Below are positions 1-11,380 of a stretch of 64,000 nt of DNA, piece after piece (positions within the stretch are counted from its first letter, which is position 1; each line of letters begins with the position of its first letter). Location: the NCBI GenBank assembly GCA_911728435.2, contig OU452202.1:6303135-6367134 (forward strand), in the 5' to 3' direction. Under the pieces are notes generated by a model, which had not been told where the DNA came from, made no database searches, and saw only the letters and a list, made by a program, of their open reading frames with translations. A program made the translations under genes and the position numbers. The DNA is from Apoderus coryli (taxonomy: Eukaryota; Arthropoda; Insecta; Coleoptera; Attelabidae).

Positions 1-571
1 TTTGAGGATACTGGGTATGAACCTCACGGAATAAATGTGGGTTACTGTCATCCCCGTAACGGCAATTGTGCCTATTTACAGCTCCATTCAAATAAAATGT
101 GCATTCGTCGGAAAAACAAATGTTAAATAATAATTGCGGATCTTCAATTAAACGCTGGCTCATTGCTTCACAAAATTGCAGCCTTCTATCAGGATCATCC
201 TCATTTAGTTCCTGTACTAATTTGATTTTGTACGGATGAAATTTGTACGCTTTTAAAATTCGTATTATGGACGAACGGGAGACACCTGAGGCTTCAGCTA
301 GTTGACGGGTACTTTGACTATGATCCATTTCAACATGCCCTAAAACAGCGACTTCCACAGCTTCATTTCTGATCGGTTTCTGCGGCTGGTGTTTTACATT
401 ACAGACAGATCCGGTATCTACAAACTGTTTAACTAACTTGCCAACGTACACATCATTCACATTTTTATCGGGATGTCTCTCATTAAATAAGCGAGCCGTA
501 AGTCTAGCACTACTATTATTTTGAAAATAAAGTTTAACAATTTCAACTCGTTCTAGAATGGAATAAATCAT
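1..571 (-). CDS. Tc1/mariner-superfamily transposase, N-terminal 190 codons (cut by window edge)
   Basis: Reading leftward from the ATG at 571-569, the frame stays open for about 190 codons to the window edge. It begins MIYSILERVEIVKLYF and ends ...REVHTQYPQ. The first part is a helix-turn-helix DNA-binding domain of the type annotated as DUF4817 in many insect proteins (established knowledge). The second HTH around ASGVSRSSIIRILK is followed by the start of the catalytic domain. FSDECTFYLNG carries the first acidic residue of the DDE/D triad, then NRHNCRYGDDSNPH. The rest of the catalytic domain lies outside the window. No stop or frameshift is seen, so this could be a fairly young copy. About 530 bp separate the start codon from the terminal repeat at 1101-1142, longer than a typical mariner leader. 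A degenerate relative lies at 24436-25619. Confidence 0.85.
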   Translation of the reverse strand, partial: MIYSILERVEIVKLYFQNNSSARLTARLFNERHPDKNVNDVYVGKLVKQFVDTGSVCNVKHQPQKPIRNEAVEVAVLGHVEMDHSQSTRQLAEASGVSRSSIIRILKAYKFHPYKIKLVQELNEDDPDRRLQFCEAMSQRLIEDPQLLFNICFSDECTFYLNGAVNRHNCRYGDDSNPHLFREVHTQYPQ

Positions 572-1142
572 TTTGTACGGTAAAAGTAAAATAACTTGAG
601 AAGCAACCAAACTGAATCAATGAAAAGACTAAAATAAACGGTGTAAATTCTTTTCCTACACGTATCTGCAGTTTTTATTTCAACAAAAAACGCAAACGAT
701 TAGTGAGGAATTTAGTTCTGATAAATAAGATAGTGTTTTTGAAATCCCGTTTTTCTTCAAAGTAAATAATTTAGAAATGATTGTAGTTGTTTTCAGTCGT
801 AATAATTAAAACTTATTTGTATTTCTCATTAATACCAAAATTATCGGCTTAATGTCTTTAAAGTCGTTTTCGTATTAACTGTTTTAGTAAAATTCGACAA
901 ATAGGGTATCATTAGAAAGACAATTTTGTGTCCTTTCAAATGATATGTCATTAGACCCCTCTTTCCATTTAAAATTTTAGGGTTGTTACTCACCCCCGCT
1001 AGGGGGTTAAAGGCGCAGATCGAAAAATATGTTTAAAATGTGTCCCCCTCAAAAGCAAAATCGACGTGTCCGAGCATTTTCGCATTCGACTACAAAAAAA
1101 AGAGAAAAGCTAGGTGCAAACTTTTCGTTGGACCACCCTGTA
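1..1142 (-). mobile_element. Mariner-like transposon, 5' portion with terminal inverted repeat
   Basis: The transposase reading frame and the terminal repeat at 1101-1142 define the 5' end of an element running off the left window edge. The last bases, read leftward, are ACAGGGTGGTCCAACGAAAA followed by GTTTGCACCTAGC. The same end, in the other orientation and slightly diverged, starts at 24437. A TA follows the end at 1141-1142, as expected for TA target duplication. The 572-1100 stretch is untranslated leader with no other gene. Confidence 0.7.
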
Positions 1143-1282
1143 TGTTTTGTTTTTGTAGTTAACACAACGCCTTAAATGTATGTCAAAATTAACACTTATT
1201 TACAAATATTTGGACAATATATGGACCTAGGCATGTCAACCCTTAAGTCATTGTCATTTAGAGCGGCATTTATTTATGTTAA

Positions 1283-1349
1283 AATATACAGAGTGCCGCA
1301 TTAATAAAATGTTTGGTCTGCTGCTCGTTTGTGTACTACCCTGTATATT
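1283..1349. mobile_element. Tiny MITE-like element with ACAG-GT ends
   Basis: A 67-bp unit begins AATATACAGAGTG and ends ACCCTGTATATT, so the outer ends are inverted and flanked by AT-rich TA dinucleotides. The ends resemble the acagggtg/caccctgt ends that recur across the window. No coding content. The assignment rests only on the ends. Confidence 0.35.
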
Positions 1350-2760
1350 AAAAAACATTTTTGCGTTGTAGATCTCTTCAGTTCCTAAAAGTTTTGTAAA
1401 GGATTTGTTTGTCTATCGCTTATAGATCTTGAGATATCATCCGCCCACATCTAATGGGCCTCCTGTATAATAAATAGAGATAATAGTAATATTATAGAGA
1501 AATATTTATGTAGAGATTAAGAGAGTGAGTTTAGAATTTTTCGATGTGAGACCAATCTGTCCCCGCTATCAAAAATGTTATGTATATACATTTAGAGAAG
1601 AAGGCAAAACAACTACTCCACTGGCTAATACCACGACGGGCATTGAATTACAAGCAGAAGTTTTCTAAATAAGCATCTAACAAAAATATCATCACGTGCA
1701 AAATAAATAATATAGAAGTAATCCATTAGGACGAGGAGCGGGATGTATTTGTAAATTAATTAATTAAAATAATACAGAGATAATTAAAGCCTATATTTAG
1801 TGTTGTAAAGTAAAGTGCACTCAAGGGTCTTTTTCTCTGGTAATAACAATGTATTTTAAATTAGGTATTGCGAGTTATTTGTACGGTTTTGTCTGTACTT
1901 TTTGGTTTTGCGAAATTTGAAGTGGTTGTAAAAAAATTTGTACCTACCAACTGCGGAAAGTGTCCTTTTGGCACTTGATGGATGACCGAACTCCACTGCG
2001 CTTCTTTTGATCATATATCGTCACGTCAGGAAAAGTACTACTTTCCGCACTACTTAGGTAAATAACTATTACACAATAATTGTTTTTGGCACCAGTAGGT
2101 ACTACAAAGTATCACTTTTACGCATTAATGCACCATTTTATTGCAACGTCCAACTTAAATCTTAAGTCGGCTTAAATTTAATTCATCTGCACCATGAAAA
2201 ATTACCGGCGATTTAACAAAGTCTTCCAGAAACTTGATAAGATGGGTAATATTTAGTGATTTTCTGTCATGTTTAATGTTAAATTTTGATATTTTAATTT
2301 TGCAATTCTGTGGCTAATAGATAAATCATCTATAGCAATTTCCCCTCAAAAAAAAAAAAAAAAAAAATTGTAAAAATCGTAGCAATTTTAGAATAGAATC
2401 ATAAACAGTTTGTAATTTGTGTCAGTGTATTAGTTTATACATATTCCATAATACATTCTTCAGTAAATAATAATAAAATATACATTTGTATATCCTTACA
2501 AATTTAAATTTTTTATACGAAATAATGACGACTCCTACAAAACGAGCGTATGTATATTCTGTATTGCTTGAATAAATAATAATTATTGACCACCAGCTAG
2601 GTAGGTACAATTAGTGCTTAAAATAATGTCATTTCAAAACTGTAATAACAACCGAAAAGTCGCTATTAACAAAATTTTTAACTACTATATAACGCTAGCT
2701 ATCTTATTCAGTCTAATCTTCAAGAAAAGATGAGAAATTCGCGGATGCCACACTTTATTT
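1350..2760. other. AT-rich non-coding stretch
   Basis: I see no gene here. It contains a weak inverted pair (TGCGGAAAGT at about 1952 and ACTTTCCGCA at about 2047), possibly a degraded MITE, and a poly(A) run at 2347-2366. The rest is unassigned AT-rich DNA. Confidence 0.5.
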
Positions 2761-3424
2761 GAACATTTTCACCATAAACATATTCCAGCATATTTTCCTC
2801 AACAAATCCACACATTACGCAATATATTTACACATGGAACATGATTAGATACTTGATTTTCAAACAAATTTCATTTACTCAACCACTCCATAATATAAAA
2901 GAAATATTAGAACATTATTATATCTAAAAAAAAATTCCAATTTATGCGTCTTTTTATTTTAATACTATTAACATGAACTAAATCTGGCAGAATTGTTTTT
3001 AAATTACACACATTGACATATTTGGCATTCGAATATTGATTTTTTTCCGTTCTCACCATCTACGTTCCGGGCGTCTGCATTTAAAGACCATGGCATACCT
3101 GTTATCCAATTGTGTAAACGTTTACTCTGGTAATCGTAAAGTTGCAAGTTCAAAACAGGCTCATGGAACTGTTTTTATTATTGTTGATAACTGGGTCATT
3201 GAACTTTTTTTATTATATTTAAAATTGTAGCCCGTCTGCACATATTGTTACACGAACGGATACATTTAATTTGACGCGGATGCTAGAAATGTTAACTTTC
3301 TGTCACTAATAGAAATGCAAGAAATGTATCCATATATTCCATTCGATCACAATTTCTTTTTAAGGTTGACCTATTGTCTCGAGGATTGCACCTGAGTCTA
3401 TTGGCCGCATGTATTATTGCTTAT
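2761..3424. repeat. Dispersed repeat R3, copy 1 (tRNA-like block inside)
   Basis: About 650 bp that align by eye with 11803-12408, sharing for example CATATTCCAGCATATTTTCC and GGATACATTTAATTTGACGC. Near 3130-3160 a stretch reads like a tRNA B box (GTTGCAAGTTCAAAAC), and the second copy has GGTTGCGAGTTCAAAAC. A tRNA-derived SINE head or a captured tRNA pseudogene is therefore possible. This copy has extra sequence near 3160-3240 compared with copy 2. No open reading frame is conserved between copies. Confidence 0.65.
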
Positions 3425-4385
3425 ATAAAAGACTAACTAGATACCACAAGAAAGATTAAAAATATAAGGGTGGGAATATAATCTTTGTCAAAAAAAAATT
3501 ATTGATCGAATTAGAACTTAAAAGAGAAATAGCTATGTATTTCCTGAAAATAAAAACACCTACCTACCTATATCGAGATTTCTGCTACAAATTCTTTGAT
3601 AAAAAATGGATGAACTAATTGTGTAGGTATTCAAAAAAAAATCGCGTGCAGCACAGTACACGTGATACTTCTTTCATGAGAATTTCAAAGTACAACATAT
3701 TTATTTCTCCTTAAAAAAATTGAATTCAATAGCTACACCGGTTGGATCGACAGTATCTCGTATAATACACAACCTTTGCCTTGTAAAATAATACCTGAAG
3801 TGTAGCTGTGCCAATGCATGCACTCGTTTTCTCTCTCTGGTATAGGATAAGTGTGTAGCATACACCACAAATATCTCTGTCTCTCTCTCCCTCATATTTG
3901 TTATATGCTTCATCTCTTTTGCGGGACGAAAATATTAAATCGTGTCGTGTCGTGACGTGACGCGACGCGTCCTTGAAAAATCACTCTCATGCGGCCAAAG
4001 AAGTATTCACTTCAAAAAAATCTAAAGCATATTTTACGAAAATTATATGCAACGCGATTTGATTGTTGGGCCAGGGACTCTAGAGGAGTATTTATTAAAA
4101 TACGCCACTGCACATTCTGCTTATTTTCGAGAAAGTAGTAACAGAAATAATGTGACTATTTAATTAAAGATGGTTAAGGTATAATTTTCGAGCATACCGC
4201 CATATACGCCATGTGGCTAGCATATACATAATTTGAACTGCTAAAAGCATTGTTTAAACATCATATTATACTGTCATGTTTAAATATCATATTGGTTATT
4301 TCTCTTTACTGATTTGCCGTCATATTACTTTAGTTTAGAGCAGTCAGATGCATTTGTTCGACCAATAAATTCAAAATAATAATTG
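3425..4385. other. Non-coding stretch with a short GC-rich pentamer run
   Basis: No gene is seen. Near 3942-3971 a short cluster of CGTGT/CGTGA/CGCGA pentamers stands out from the AT-rich background. The rest is unassigned. Confidence 0.45.
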
Positions 4386-4503
4386 TGAATTGCTTGTTAC
4401 ATAAAGTTACAAGACTTTTAGTGTTGTTGGAAATTATGTTCACACCACCATGCATCAGTGGGTATCGGCAGGCAGTATGACCCAAATTTCCAACATTTAC
4501 GAA
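4386..4503. repeat. Family B hammerhead element fragment (core lost)
   Basis: The arm sequence GAATTGCTTGTTACATAAAG, then ACAAGACTTTTAG and TTGTTGGAAAT, matches the arms of the fold-back element at 52867-53111, as does GGTATCGGCAGGCAGTATGA. The ribozyme core between them is reduced to CATGCATCAGTGG, so no hammerhead can form. It is a deletion derivative of the same family. Confidence 0.6.
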
Positions 4504-5787
4504 GATCTTATACCAGCACGAGATATGAAAGAAAACAAGATCTTGTTTTCCTTCAAAATAACTTCTCCCAAAAAGTTGTCCCGCGTCTCTGTTGGAATAC
4601 TTCTAAATAAATTTGCTCTCGTGACATTTTTGAAATTAATTTGATACAAAAATTACAAAACATATCTACTCATCACCAAACTATCCATTATAGAGAATAG
4701 TATATTAAGTATCAAGAACGGTAAGCACATTTTACCGATCGAGGACTATTTTTTGGAGGAGGAGGGCAGGGACGACTCCAATTATTGTCTGAGATCGGTA
4801 CAGCTTAACGGTCGTTATTCTTATATTATTTTTTTTTGTAGGAGCAAAAATATATACACTGTGACTTGATACCGCGTGCAAAACTATGATTAGGCGTTGT
4901 CATGGTCGTGCTTGCGGTTGTTGTAATGTCATGTTGTTGTCAAATAATGTATACATATTACCCAAAGTTAGTTTATTCAAATTTTAATAAAATAGTAGCG
5001 CCTATAAGAAGAAAATGAGCGACAGAGTTGGAAGAAGCATGGGAAATATGACGGTCAACCATAATTCTTGAAATATCTAAAGAAAGATATGAAAATAAAT
5101 ACAGAGTATTTCAAAAGTGCGGTTCGAGGAGGGAAGTGGAATGGGGATTTGTGAAGAACCCTCCTGTTGCCATATTTTGTGCTAAAGAATCAAAAGTTGA
5201 TATCTCCTGGCAGCTTATGGGTAGAACATTCAATGTTAAAGGCAACAATTTTTTTTATATCAATCCATTGATATAGGTATACCACTTTAATTGCCTATTT
5301 AGAGAGAAAAAATGTTGGGCACAGATCCAACAAGGCCAGCGTTTTAATTAAGGAAATAATTTGTAGATTCTTGTTAGAATCACCAGATGATAGTTTCTAA
5401 ATTCGAAAGGTAAATTCGTTTTTTTTTCTTTTTATTCTGAACAAATTAAATTAACAATTTTAGAATATTGTTTGTAGTTCGCAATGGTATTAGGCGTGTC
5501 GGGTGCCTGCAGACTGGATGAACAATATAATATAACTCTTAATGATATTGAACATCGTGAATTATTTATTATAGTAAAATTCCGAATACCAAGACACACA
5601 TTCAACGATCGTTTACAATTACTAATAAAGAAGACGAAAAAGTCCACTATTTAGATTATTCGGGAATATATGATGCTCAGACCAAACTAGATCCCATCTA
5701 AGCGTTTTTTTTTATGGGAAATGCACTAGACATTTGGTAGGACGGGGAAATATTGGAAAGTAGCCCATGATAATGGCCAAATATTTA
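4504..5787. other. Unassigned AT-rich sequence
   Basis: I see no supported gene. Short open frames here have no recognisable motif. A GC-richer patch at 4740-4810 (GAGGACTATT, GGAGGAGGAGGGCAGG) is unassigned. Confidence 0.4.
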
Positions 5788-6129
5788 AAATTTGAAAATT
5801 CAAGTAGCTATACGGACACTCCTTAGGCGTACATCAGCCACCTTTCGGCAAAGAAAAGTATAGATGTTTTAGGATTAAAAAGGCTTGATGGCTGGAAATC
5901 TTCAGCTGCAGCTGAAAGCTACGTTGAAGACTTTTTCCACAACAAGATAGAATGTGCCGACAAAATTTTACATGACAATAATGCTGTTGCTCCTTTACAA
6001 AATTCTACTACTTTATCATGTGCAACATTTTCTCTCAATGAAAACTGTCCTCACGAAGCTTGTGTTCCACTGACGATAAATAATTGTAATAATAATTGTA
6101 CTTTTAAATTTAATATTACTAAAATGTAA
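5788..6129 (+). pseudogene. Crypton-type tyrosine recombinase, C-terminal remnant
   Basis: Allowing small frameshifts near 5800-5850, the text reads KYLKFENSSSYTGHSLRRTSAT, in two pieces, then AKKSIDVLGLKRLDGWKS, then SAAAESYVEDFFHNK and a cysteine/asparagine-rich tail ending at the TAA at 6127-6129. This is the C-terminal catalytic region of Crypton DNA transposons. HSLRR supplies the His-x-x-Arg of the tyrosine-recombinase active site, GWKS the following conserved Trp region, and SY the nucleophilic tyrosine (established for the family). From about 5844 to the stop the frame is open for about 95 codons. Upstream the gene is broken and the N-terminal domain is absent. Host-domesticated Crypton relatives exist in vertebrates, but the frameshift through the HxxR motif argues for a dead copy. 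Confidence 0.75.
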
Positions 6130-6802
6130 TACTATCTCTGCTTTTTTGTTTGTTTATTTTTGTACCGGTGTGTCTTTTGATTGAATTTTTTATTAATAAA
6201 CAGCTGCGTTTACTTACCGTTCACTGAATGGTAAGTTATTTAATTACCGACGCCTCAGGCTTAGTAAATACAACATACTTACGTAAAAACAGATTTGGTA
6301 AACAATGAAAAACAGCAAGTCGTAGAAAAAATTATTATTAACTTTCTCTATGATAACCACCACTTGTGATATATCATCATTGAGATTTTCAGTAAGTTCC
6401 CTTGATTTTTCCTTAAATTGAATTTGATTTTTAATAAAAAATTATTAAAAAGATTTAGTCCCGCCACGCGATACATATTTACTCACTTATCTGTTTGTGG
6501 TATCAAAACCACCTTGATTTCTTGGCAGTGCTGGCACTTACTAGACCAACCATCGTTCATGGATTGCCGAAATGGCCATCTGGTGGATGGGTAGTGTGCG
6601 ACAGAAAGGCCTAGATTGTTTCGTTTCTTGCCTTCTAACAAACCAAGAAATATTATATGAACACAATTGTGATTTCCAATAAATTATATTCGTAGAAATC
6701 ACTGTTGGGCCTTAGCAGTTTATCTTAAAATAGAGAAGAATGCAATTTGGAAAAGGATATGATTGTTGTATACCCAGCGAGCGATAATAAATAATTATTG
6801 TT
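6130..6802. other. Unassigned sequence 3' of the Crypton remnant
   Basis: No gene is seen. A 7-bp hairpin stem (ACTTACC with GGTAAGT) occurs near 6211-6236. The remainder is unassigned. Confidence 0.4.
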
Positions 6803-6810
6803 GTTGACGT

Positions 6811-6981
6811 CATGCCTGGATTAAGGGGGGGAGGGGGCTAAAGGGGTGGAGATAGATAATTGTACCATAATTTCGATATATTCAGTATTTGACTCAAAAA
6901 ATATTGCAAGCTTAATTCGACATGGAGGGGCCCTATAAATCAACTTAGTTCCCGGCCCCATAAAAGCTTAATCCTGCCCTG
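6811..6981. mobile_element. 171-bp hAT-type MITE
   Basis: The left end reads CATGCCTGGATTAAG and the right end, reverse-complemented, CAGGGCAGGATTAAG. The element is flanked by an exact 8-bp direct repeat GTTGACGT at 6803-6810 and 6982-6989. Short imperfect inverted ends beginning CA plus an 8-bp target duplication are the hallmarks of hAT non-autonomous elements. It has no coding capacity. The interior is unusually G-rich (6827-6846) for this region. Confidence 0.75.
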
Positions 6982-7219
6982 GTTGACGTTGATATGAGCG
7001 ATGACGTCACTACCGCTTGACCTCGTGATTAGCGCAAATTTTTTCAATTAATAGTCAAAATTTTAATGAACACAAATTAATTTTTCGTAACTTTGATATA
7101 TCTGTTCCTACAACAATATCTATTGTTGTCATGAATTTTAAAAATTAGAAATCACAGGATTATTTGAAATATATGATTGAGTTTTGTTTTTTCCGAAATA
7201 ATTTACCCATATGGCATTT

Positions 7220-7437
7220 CTGTTTCTTGGGTTTGTATATCCCACCAATATGCTGACGATTTTCAACTATATCATTTTTTTAAAATAGAGAATTCTCAGG
7301 CAGAATGTGGTCTTATAAATAACGACTTAAAAATAATATCTCAAGTGTCTAAGTCTAAGTGGCATGGTTTAAATTTGAATCCTAACAAAACGAAAATGTG
7401 TTGTGTTTGGTCGAAACTCTCAAAAACTTTTGAATGA
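7220..7437 (+). pseudogene. LINE reverse transcriptase fragment (YADD region)
   Basis: The frame reads CISHQYADDFQLYHFF and, after a linker, INNDLKIISQVSKSKW then HGLNLNPNKTKMC. YADD is the catalytic motif C of non-LTR reverse transcriptases, and the L-x-LN-x-x-KT block is the conserved segment that follows it. Motifs A and B, the rest of RT and any endonuclease are missing. The preceding text is unrelated. The closest type is a CR1/Jockey-like LINE, by motif spacing only. Confidence 0.7.
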
Positions 7438-7860
7438 AAATGATTATAAAATCAAAACAGATTTATTGGCTACTGATATAATAATAATAAGTTTATTTGC
7501 AGTTCAGAAGATAAATTACAATAGGGTAATTAATTTTATCTTTAACATAGAACTACAAAATGGTCTAGATGGCAGTAAGACTGATTTCAAAATCTAGGCC
7601 AGAGGAAGAAAAAACATAAGTAGTTAATTTATATTTTACAGAATAATAATAAACAAAAAACATGTAAAATATAGCAATCTTAGAGCTCCCTATCACATTT
7701 AACAGAAAAAGAGACTATTGACAATATAACAATATTATAAAATTAATCATAAAAAAAAGAAAACAGCAACAATAATAATCAAAACAAAAAATTAAAAATC
7801 AGAGCGGATTAAGTATAAGATTACGAAGTTTTTTTTTAAAGGAAAAGAGACTTAGACGTT

Positions 7861-8091
7861 TCAGGTTATCTGGTATATTATTATAAAATTTGAAATCTGG
7901 TATGAAAAGGACCCTTCGAAACCCGAAGTTTTATGTGCTGGGAGAGACAGAAGAATTCTAAATCTAACATTCAAATTATGTATGTCAGATGGGAAAGTTA
8001 TCTTGTTGTACAAATAATGTAAAATTGAGACTGTGTCATATTGTAATGTCTCACAGTCACTAACATAAATAGTTTGCAATAATTTCATCAA
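7861..8091 (-). pseudogene. LINE ORF2 C-terminal remnant
   Basis: Read leftward, the frame gives DIHNLNVRFRILLSLPAHKT followed by SGFEGSFSYQISNF. This matches the tail of LINE ORF2 proteins, where a basic/proline stretch is followed by F-S-Y and then an aromatic-Asn-x-x-P block (known family pattern). The stretch 7480-7860, downstream on the same strand, is AT-rich with AAT/TTA repeats and is probably the 3' UTR of the same copy. It faces the YADD fragment at 7220-7437, so two LINE scraps lie head to head. Confidence 0.55.
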
Positions 8092-8539
8092 CTCATTTAA
8101 AAAAAATCAAATTATTTTTAATGATAGGAGAGATTTTTTACCTTATGAACTTATGTAACAAATTTGTTGCCCGTTTTACGTTTTGTTTCTCTTATGCGTT
8201 CGTTTTTATCTTTATTGACTGATGATGGCTTGTTGAACCAAAAGTAGTTTCCTTTTTCATAATTAAATTAAAGATTTTGTGGAGTTGACTTTGAAAGTTT
8301 TTTTTTTGTTTTCTTTTATTTGAAACTGACACTCAACTTTGATGATGGATAATTTATTTCGTTTGATTAATAATATTATTATTAACACGTGGTAGCTGAA
8401 CTGCAGGGATAATTCTGGGGCCGCTCAAGCCGAGGTTTTTGTTCCCGTCTATACAATCGTTAGCTATAGCTCCAGCCGCTCTCTATCCGCTATATTGGAC
8501 GCACCTGATAAATAATTAGTCACACGGAAACATATCGCA
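8092..8539. other. Unassigned sequence between LINE scrap and repeat R1
   Basis: No gene is seen. CTGATGATGG at about 8219 superficially resembles the family A hammerhead core, but no GAAA or closing stem follows. Confidence 0.4.
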
Positions 8540-9161
8540 TTATTTAACATTTCCAGATGTAAGTCTGTCTGTCTGTGTGTCTGTATGTATTCTTCCACGA
8601 TAGCGCCTAAACGCTTTAACCAATTGAGCTTTTGGTATATCAGTTTTGGGCAGTCCTAGGATAAAGCAATTAGATTTTGGTTGAAATTCTCTCTCTCTCT
8701 ATATTATTGGCCTCCACAACTAGGTAATTTAGCCATTTCTTTAGTTATATATATTTGTGAGAATTCTTGGACCTACAGTTTAGCGTGGAATCCGAACCAC
8801 GATCATCGACTGCCAGATACCAGCACCTACGACTATGTAGTCCATAAGTACATGACATTGGCAAGCCTACCGACTCGACCGGGAGCGCCGTCCACCCATC
8901 CAACCACCATCCACGCGACCAGATACTGCGGTATCATAATCACGTCGATGCGCGCTTGCACATGTGGGCATCTCCCGGCCCAATTGGTTGAAATTCCTTA
9001 AGCCTGCTAAATTTTCCTATATCAGTAGGGGTCGAGTGATACATCATTATTTTAAAGCATTTTTAATCTGCTTTACAGCGATAGGTCATTTTTGATATTT
9101 ACCCTTATAATTCTCGAGAAAATAGCGTTTAAAATATCACCAGTGAGTTAGTTGGAACGTT

Positions 9162-9166
<5 letters not shown>

Positions 9167-9218
<52 letters not shown>
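9167..9218. repeat. (AT)n microsatellite
   Basis: A near-perfect AT dinucleotide run of about 50 bp inside repeat R1, just before the tRNA-like block. Confidence 0.9.
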
Positions 9219-9220
<2 letters not shown>

Positions 9221-9236
9221 AATAAAATAGAATATG

Positions 9237-9306
9237 TTGCCAGGTCTCTGTTGGGTCGTTCGCTTCGCATGCGGAAGGTTACGAGTCAGAGTCCTAGCTC
9301 TGGCAA
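9237..9306 (+). pseudogene. tRNA-Ala(CGC)-like sequence
   Basis: Seventy bases begin TTGCCAG and end CTGGCAA, a perfect 7-bp acceptor-like stem. The middle folds as stem TTCGC/GCGGA with loop TTCGCAT, giving anticodon CGC. The A box (TCTCTGTTGGGTCG) and B box (GAGTCAGAGTCC) are degraded, so this is not a credible working tRNA gene. It could be a tRNA pseudogene or a SINE head carried in repeat R1. The related copy at 47822-48340 lacks it. A T-run follows at 9311. Confidence 0.5.
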
Positions 9307-9460
9307 TACGTTTTTTTCTAATTTTTGAATAAAGTAGTTATAGTTAAATTAAATTATAATAATAATAATTATTAAAATTGTGTTTCGTTACGCAGGTCAT
9401 ATATTTTCGATTATATTATAACTTGTAGGGAAAGTTTTGGGGTGATACAACTGATTTTTC

Positions 9461-10671
9461 TCTGTTAATAGATACATTAAATTTAACCAGTATAAAAATT
9501 TTTGGAAATTATTTTCAACCTTAAAAAAGCACATTGTTTGGAAGGTTTTGGACTATTGTTTGACAGTTACTGCCATTTAATAAACATGGAGCCGTGGTCA
9601 GGTTTTCAGCGTGCTTCTTCTTCCAATATTCCACGACATGGAAAAGTGCCGTCTGAAGCATAATGAAGTAATGGATGAACAATTTTGAAATGTTCAATAA
9701 ATGAAAAATTTTGAGAATAAATTAAAGGAATGCATTCATTTGAGCAGCATTATTTTTAAAAAGTGAAATGCTGTTGAACTTAAATATTCTCTGAACAAAA
9801 TGGTTTCTTTTAAATTTCGTGTTTCACTGACGGGCTCTGTATTTTTAGTGTAGAATGTTTCAATCCGGGTTTGTAGCAATAAATTCTGAAAAATTTTAAC
9901 ACCATGTTTAAAATAGTTGCAATTATCTACATAAACAAACTTGTACTTACTGTTGTAATTTACAGTTAACTGATTTATATAATTCCCGTTTGTGACTAGA
10001 AAAAGTTGAAAGATGCCTCGATCAAGTTAATATGGTAAAGTAGCAATAGCAGTATTTTCTATTCTAGATATGATAATTATTATTACTTTTACTCGCACCA
10101 TTAGCGTTCTTATTAATACTCAAAGAGAAAATGGAAAATATCGCTTTCTACATACCTATAACTAACTATACCTATTGAGAAAATATATCAGATTTAATCA
10201 CTAACATCTATAGCACAAACCAAAATATTTTTCTTTTACAAGACGCGACGTGTTAATTATTTTTTTAACAGTATTGAAACGAGTCGGCCGATATCCCGAT
10301 AGTAATGTCCGCTTCTTTTGTTTACTCGTTAAAATAAATGAATAACATTTAATTCCCCTTTTGTAGGTTCCGATATACCGCTGCCACTAACAAATAATAG
10401 GTTTAAAATTTTCGAGGATGCCTTTTCGAAAAATCTATTATATTCAAATCTGATATCATTAATTTTAAATGTAGGGTTGTAACAATAAAACGGTTTAGCG
10501 AACGATACACTTGTATAGGGTCTTTAACATGGTGATCAAATATTTTAGAGTTTAAAAAGTGAGGACATTAATCTGTCCTCAGATAACACAACCCATCTTC
10601 TTCTGTTATTTGTTAACTTCTATAAATTTTACGTTATTTTTTTTTCCATTATATAAAATAATAACTAGAAT
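9461..10671. other. Unassigned AT-rich sequence
   Basis: No supported gene. A short Met-initiated frame near 9585 (MEPWSGFQRASS) hints at a transposase N terminus but closes quickly and cannot be supported. Confidence 0.4.
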
Positions 10672-11380
10672 ATACAGAGTGACCCAAATTTTATTCCTTA
10701 TTATTAAAAGCACATTTTGTAGCAGTTCTACAGAGTGAAACGTAGAAATATTAACCACTTTTACATTTTCAGGATAACCTCATACAATTTAGATACAGGG
10801 TAACTCAAAAATATTTCTATTTATATTTGAATATTTTTAGGCACAGTAGAACGGAATAAATAGAAAAACTTTAGATTTTTTAACTTTTTTGCCGTAGCTC
10901 ATAAAGTTCATATACACCGGTTTTAGACAAAAATAATAGGGGTACGCAAATTTTCAATTTTTTGTTTAAACTTCAATAATAATCCCCAACAAGTAGTGTC
11001 AATAATTTAAATATGCATATTGGGATGGATGGATAAGTACAAATCGCAAAATTTGTACAATTTTCAAAACTTTTATTATTTTTTTCAATTTGCAGATGCC
11101 CCCATAAATATATAAGATGAGTTTATAAAGTACAAACAATAGTGAGCGTACGCAAGATGTCCCAAATTTTTTGCCTTTTTATTAAGAGCACATTTTTAGC
11201 AGTTCTTCAGAGTTAAACGTAAAAATATTAAGAACTGTTACTTACATTTTCAGGATAACCTCCTATAATTTAGATACAGGGTAACTCAAAAATGTTCCTA
11301 TTTATTTTTTAAGACTTTTAGGCACGGCAGAACCTAATAAATAGAAAAACTTTTGAATTTTTTTAGTTGGTTAGAATATA
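10672..11380. repeat. Direct duplication of a ~200-bp block
   Basis: The block at 10678-10885 (GACCCAAATTTTATTCC, AGCAGTTCTACAGAG, CAGGATAACCTCATACAATT, GATACAGGGTAACTCAAAAA) recurs in the same orientation at 11157-11365 with moderate divergence. The copies are about 480 bp apart, and the intervening 270 bp are unrelated. Both carry the acagggt motif in the middle. Non-coding; class unknown. Confidence 0.7.

Larger units (their letters stand above)
8540..9460 (+). repeat. Dispersed repeat R1, long copy
   Basis: Shares blocks with 47822-48340, and inverted with 16104-16270 and 16591-16702: CATTTCCAGATG with a GTCTGTCTG tract, GAGTGATACATCATT, ATTCTCGAGAAAAT, and the end block GTTTCGTTACGCAGGTCATA then GGGAAAGTTTTGGGGTGA. 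It contains extra material near 8680-9000, a GC-richer patch with a tRNA-B-box-like CGTGGTTCGGATTCCACG on the minus strand, so it may itself be a composite. Class is unknown; no transposase is seen. Confidence 0.6.

Noticed and set aside
8216..8260. CTGATGATGG resembling the family A hammerhead core
   Set aside because: The following text lacks a stem II hairpin, GAAA at the right spacing and a GUC side.
8681..9001. 106-codon frame with Pro/Thr/His-rich C terminus
   Set aside because: It lies in a repeat with a tRNA-like B box on the other strand, has no domain I recognise, and is interrupted in related copies. Coding support is too weak.
9585..9665. Met-initiated frame MEPWSGFQRASS
   Set aside because: It hints at a transposase N terminus but ends after about 26 codons, with no second motif.
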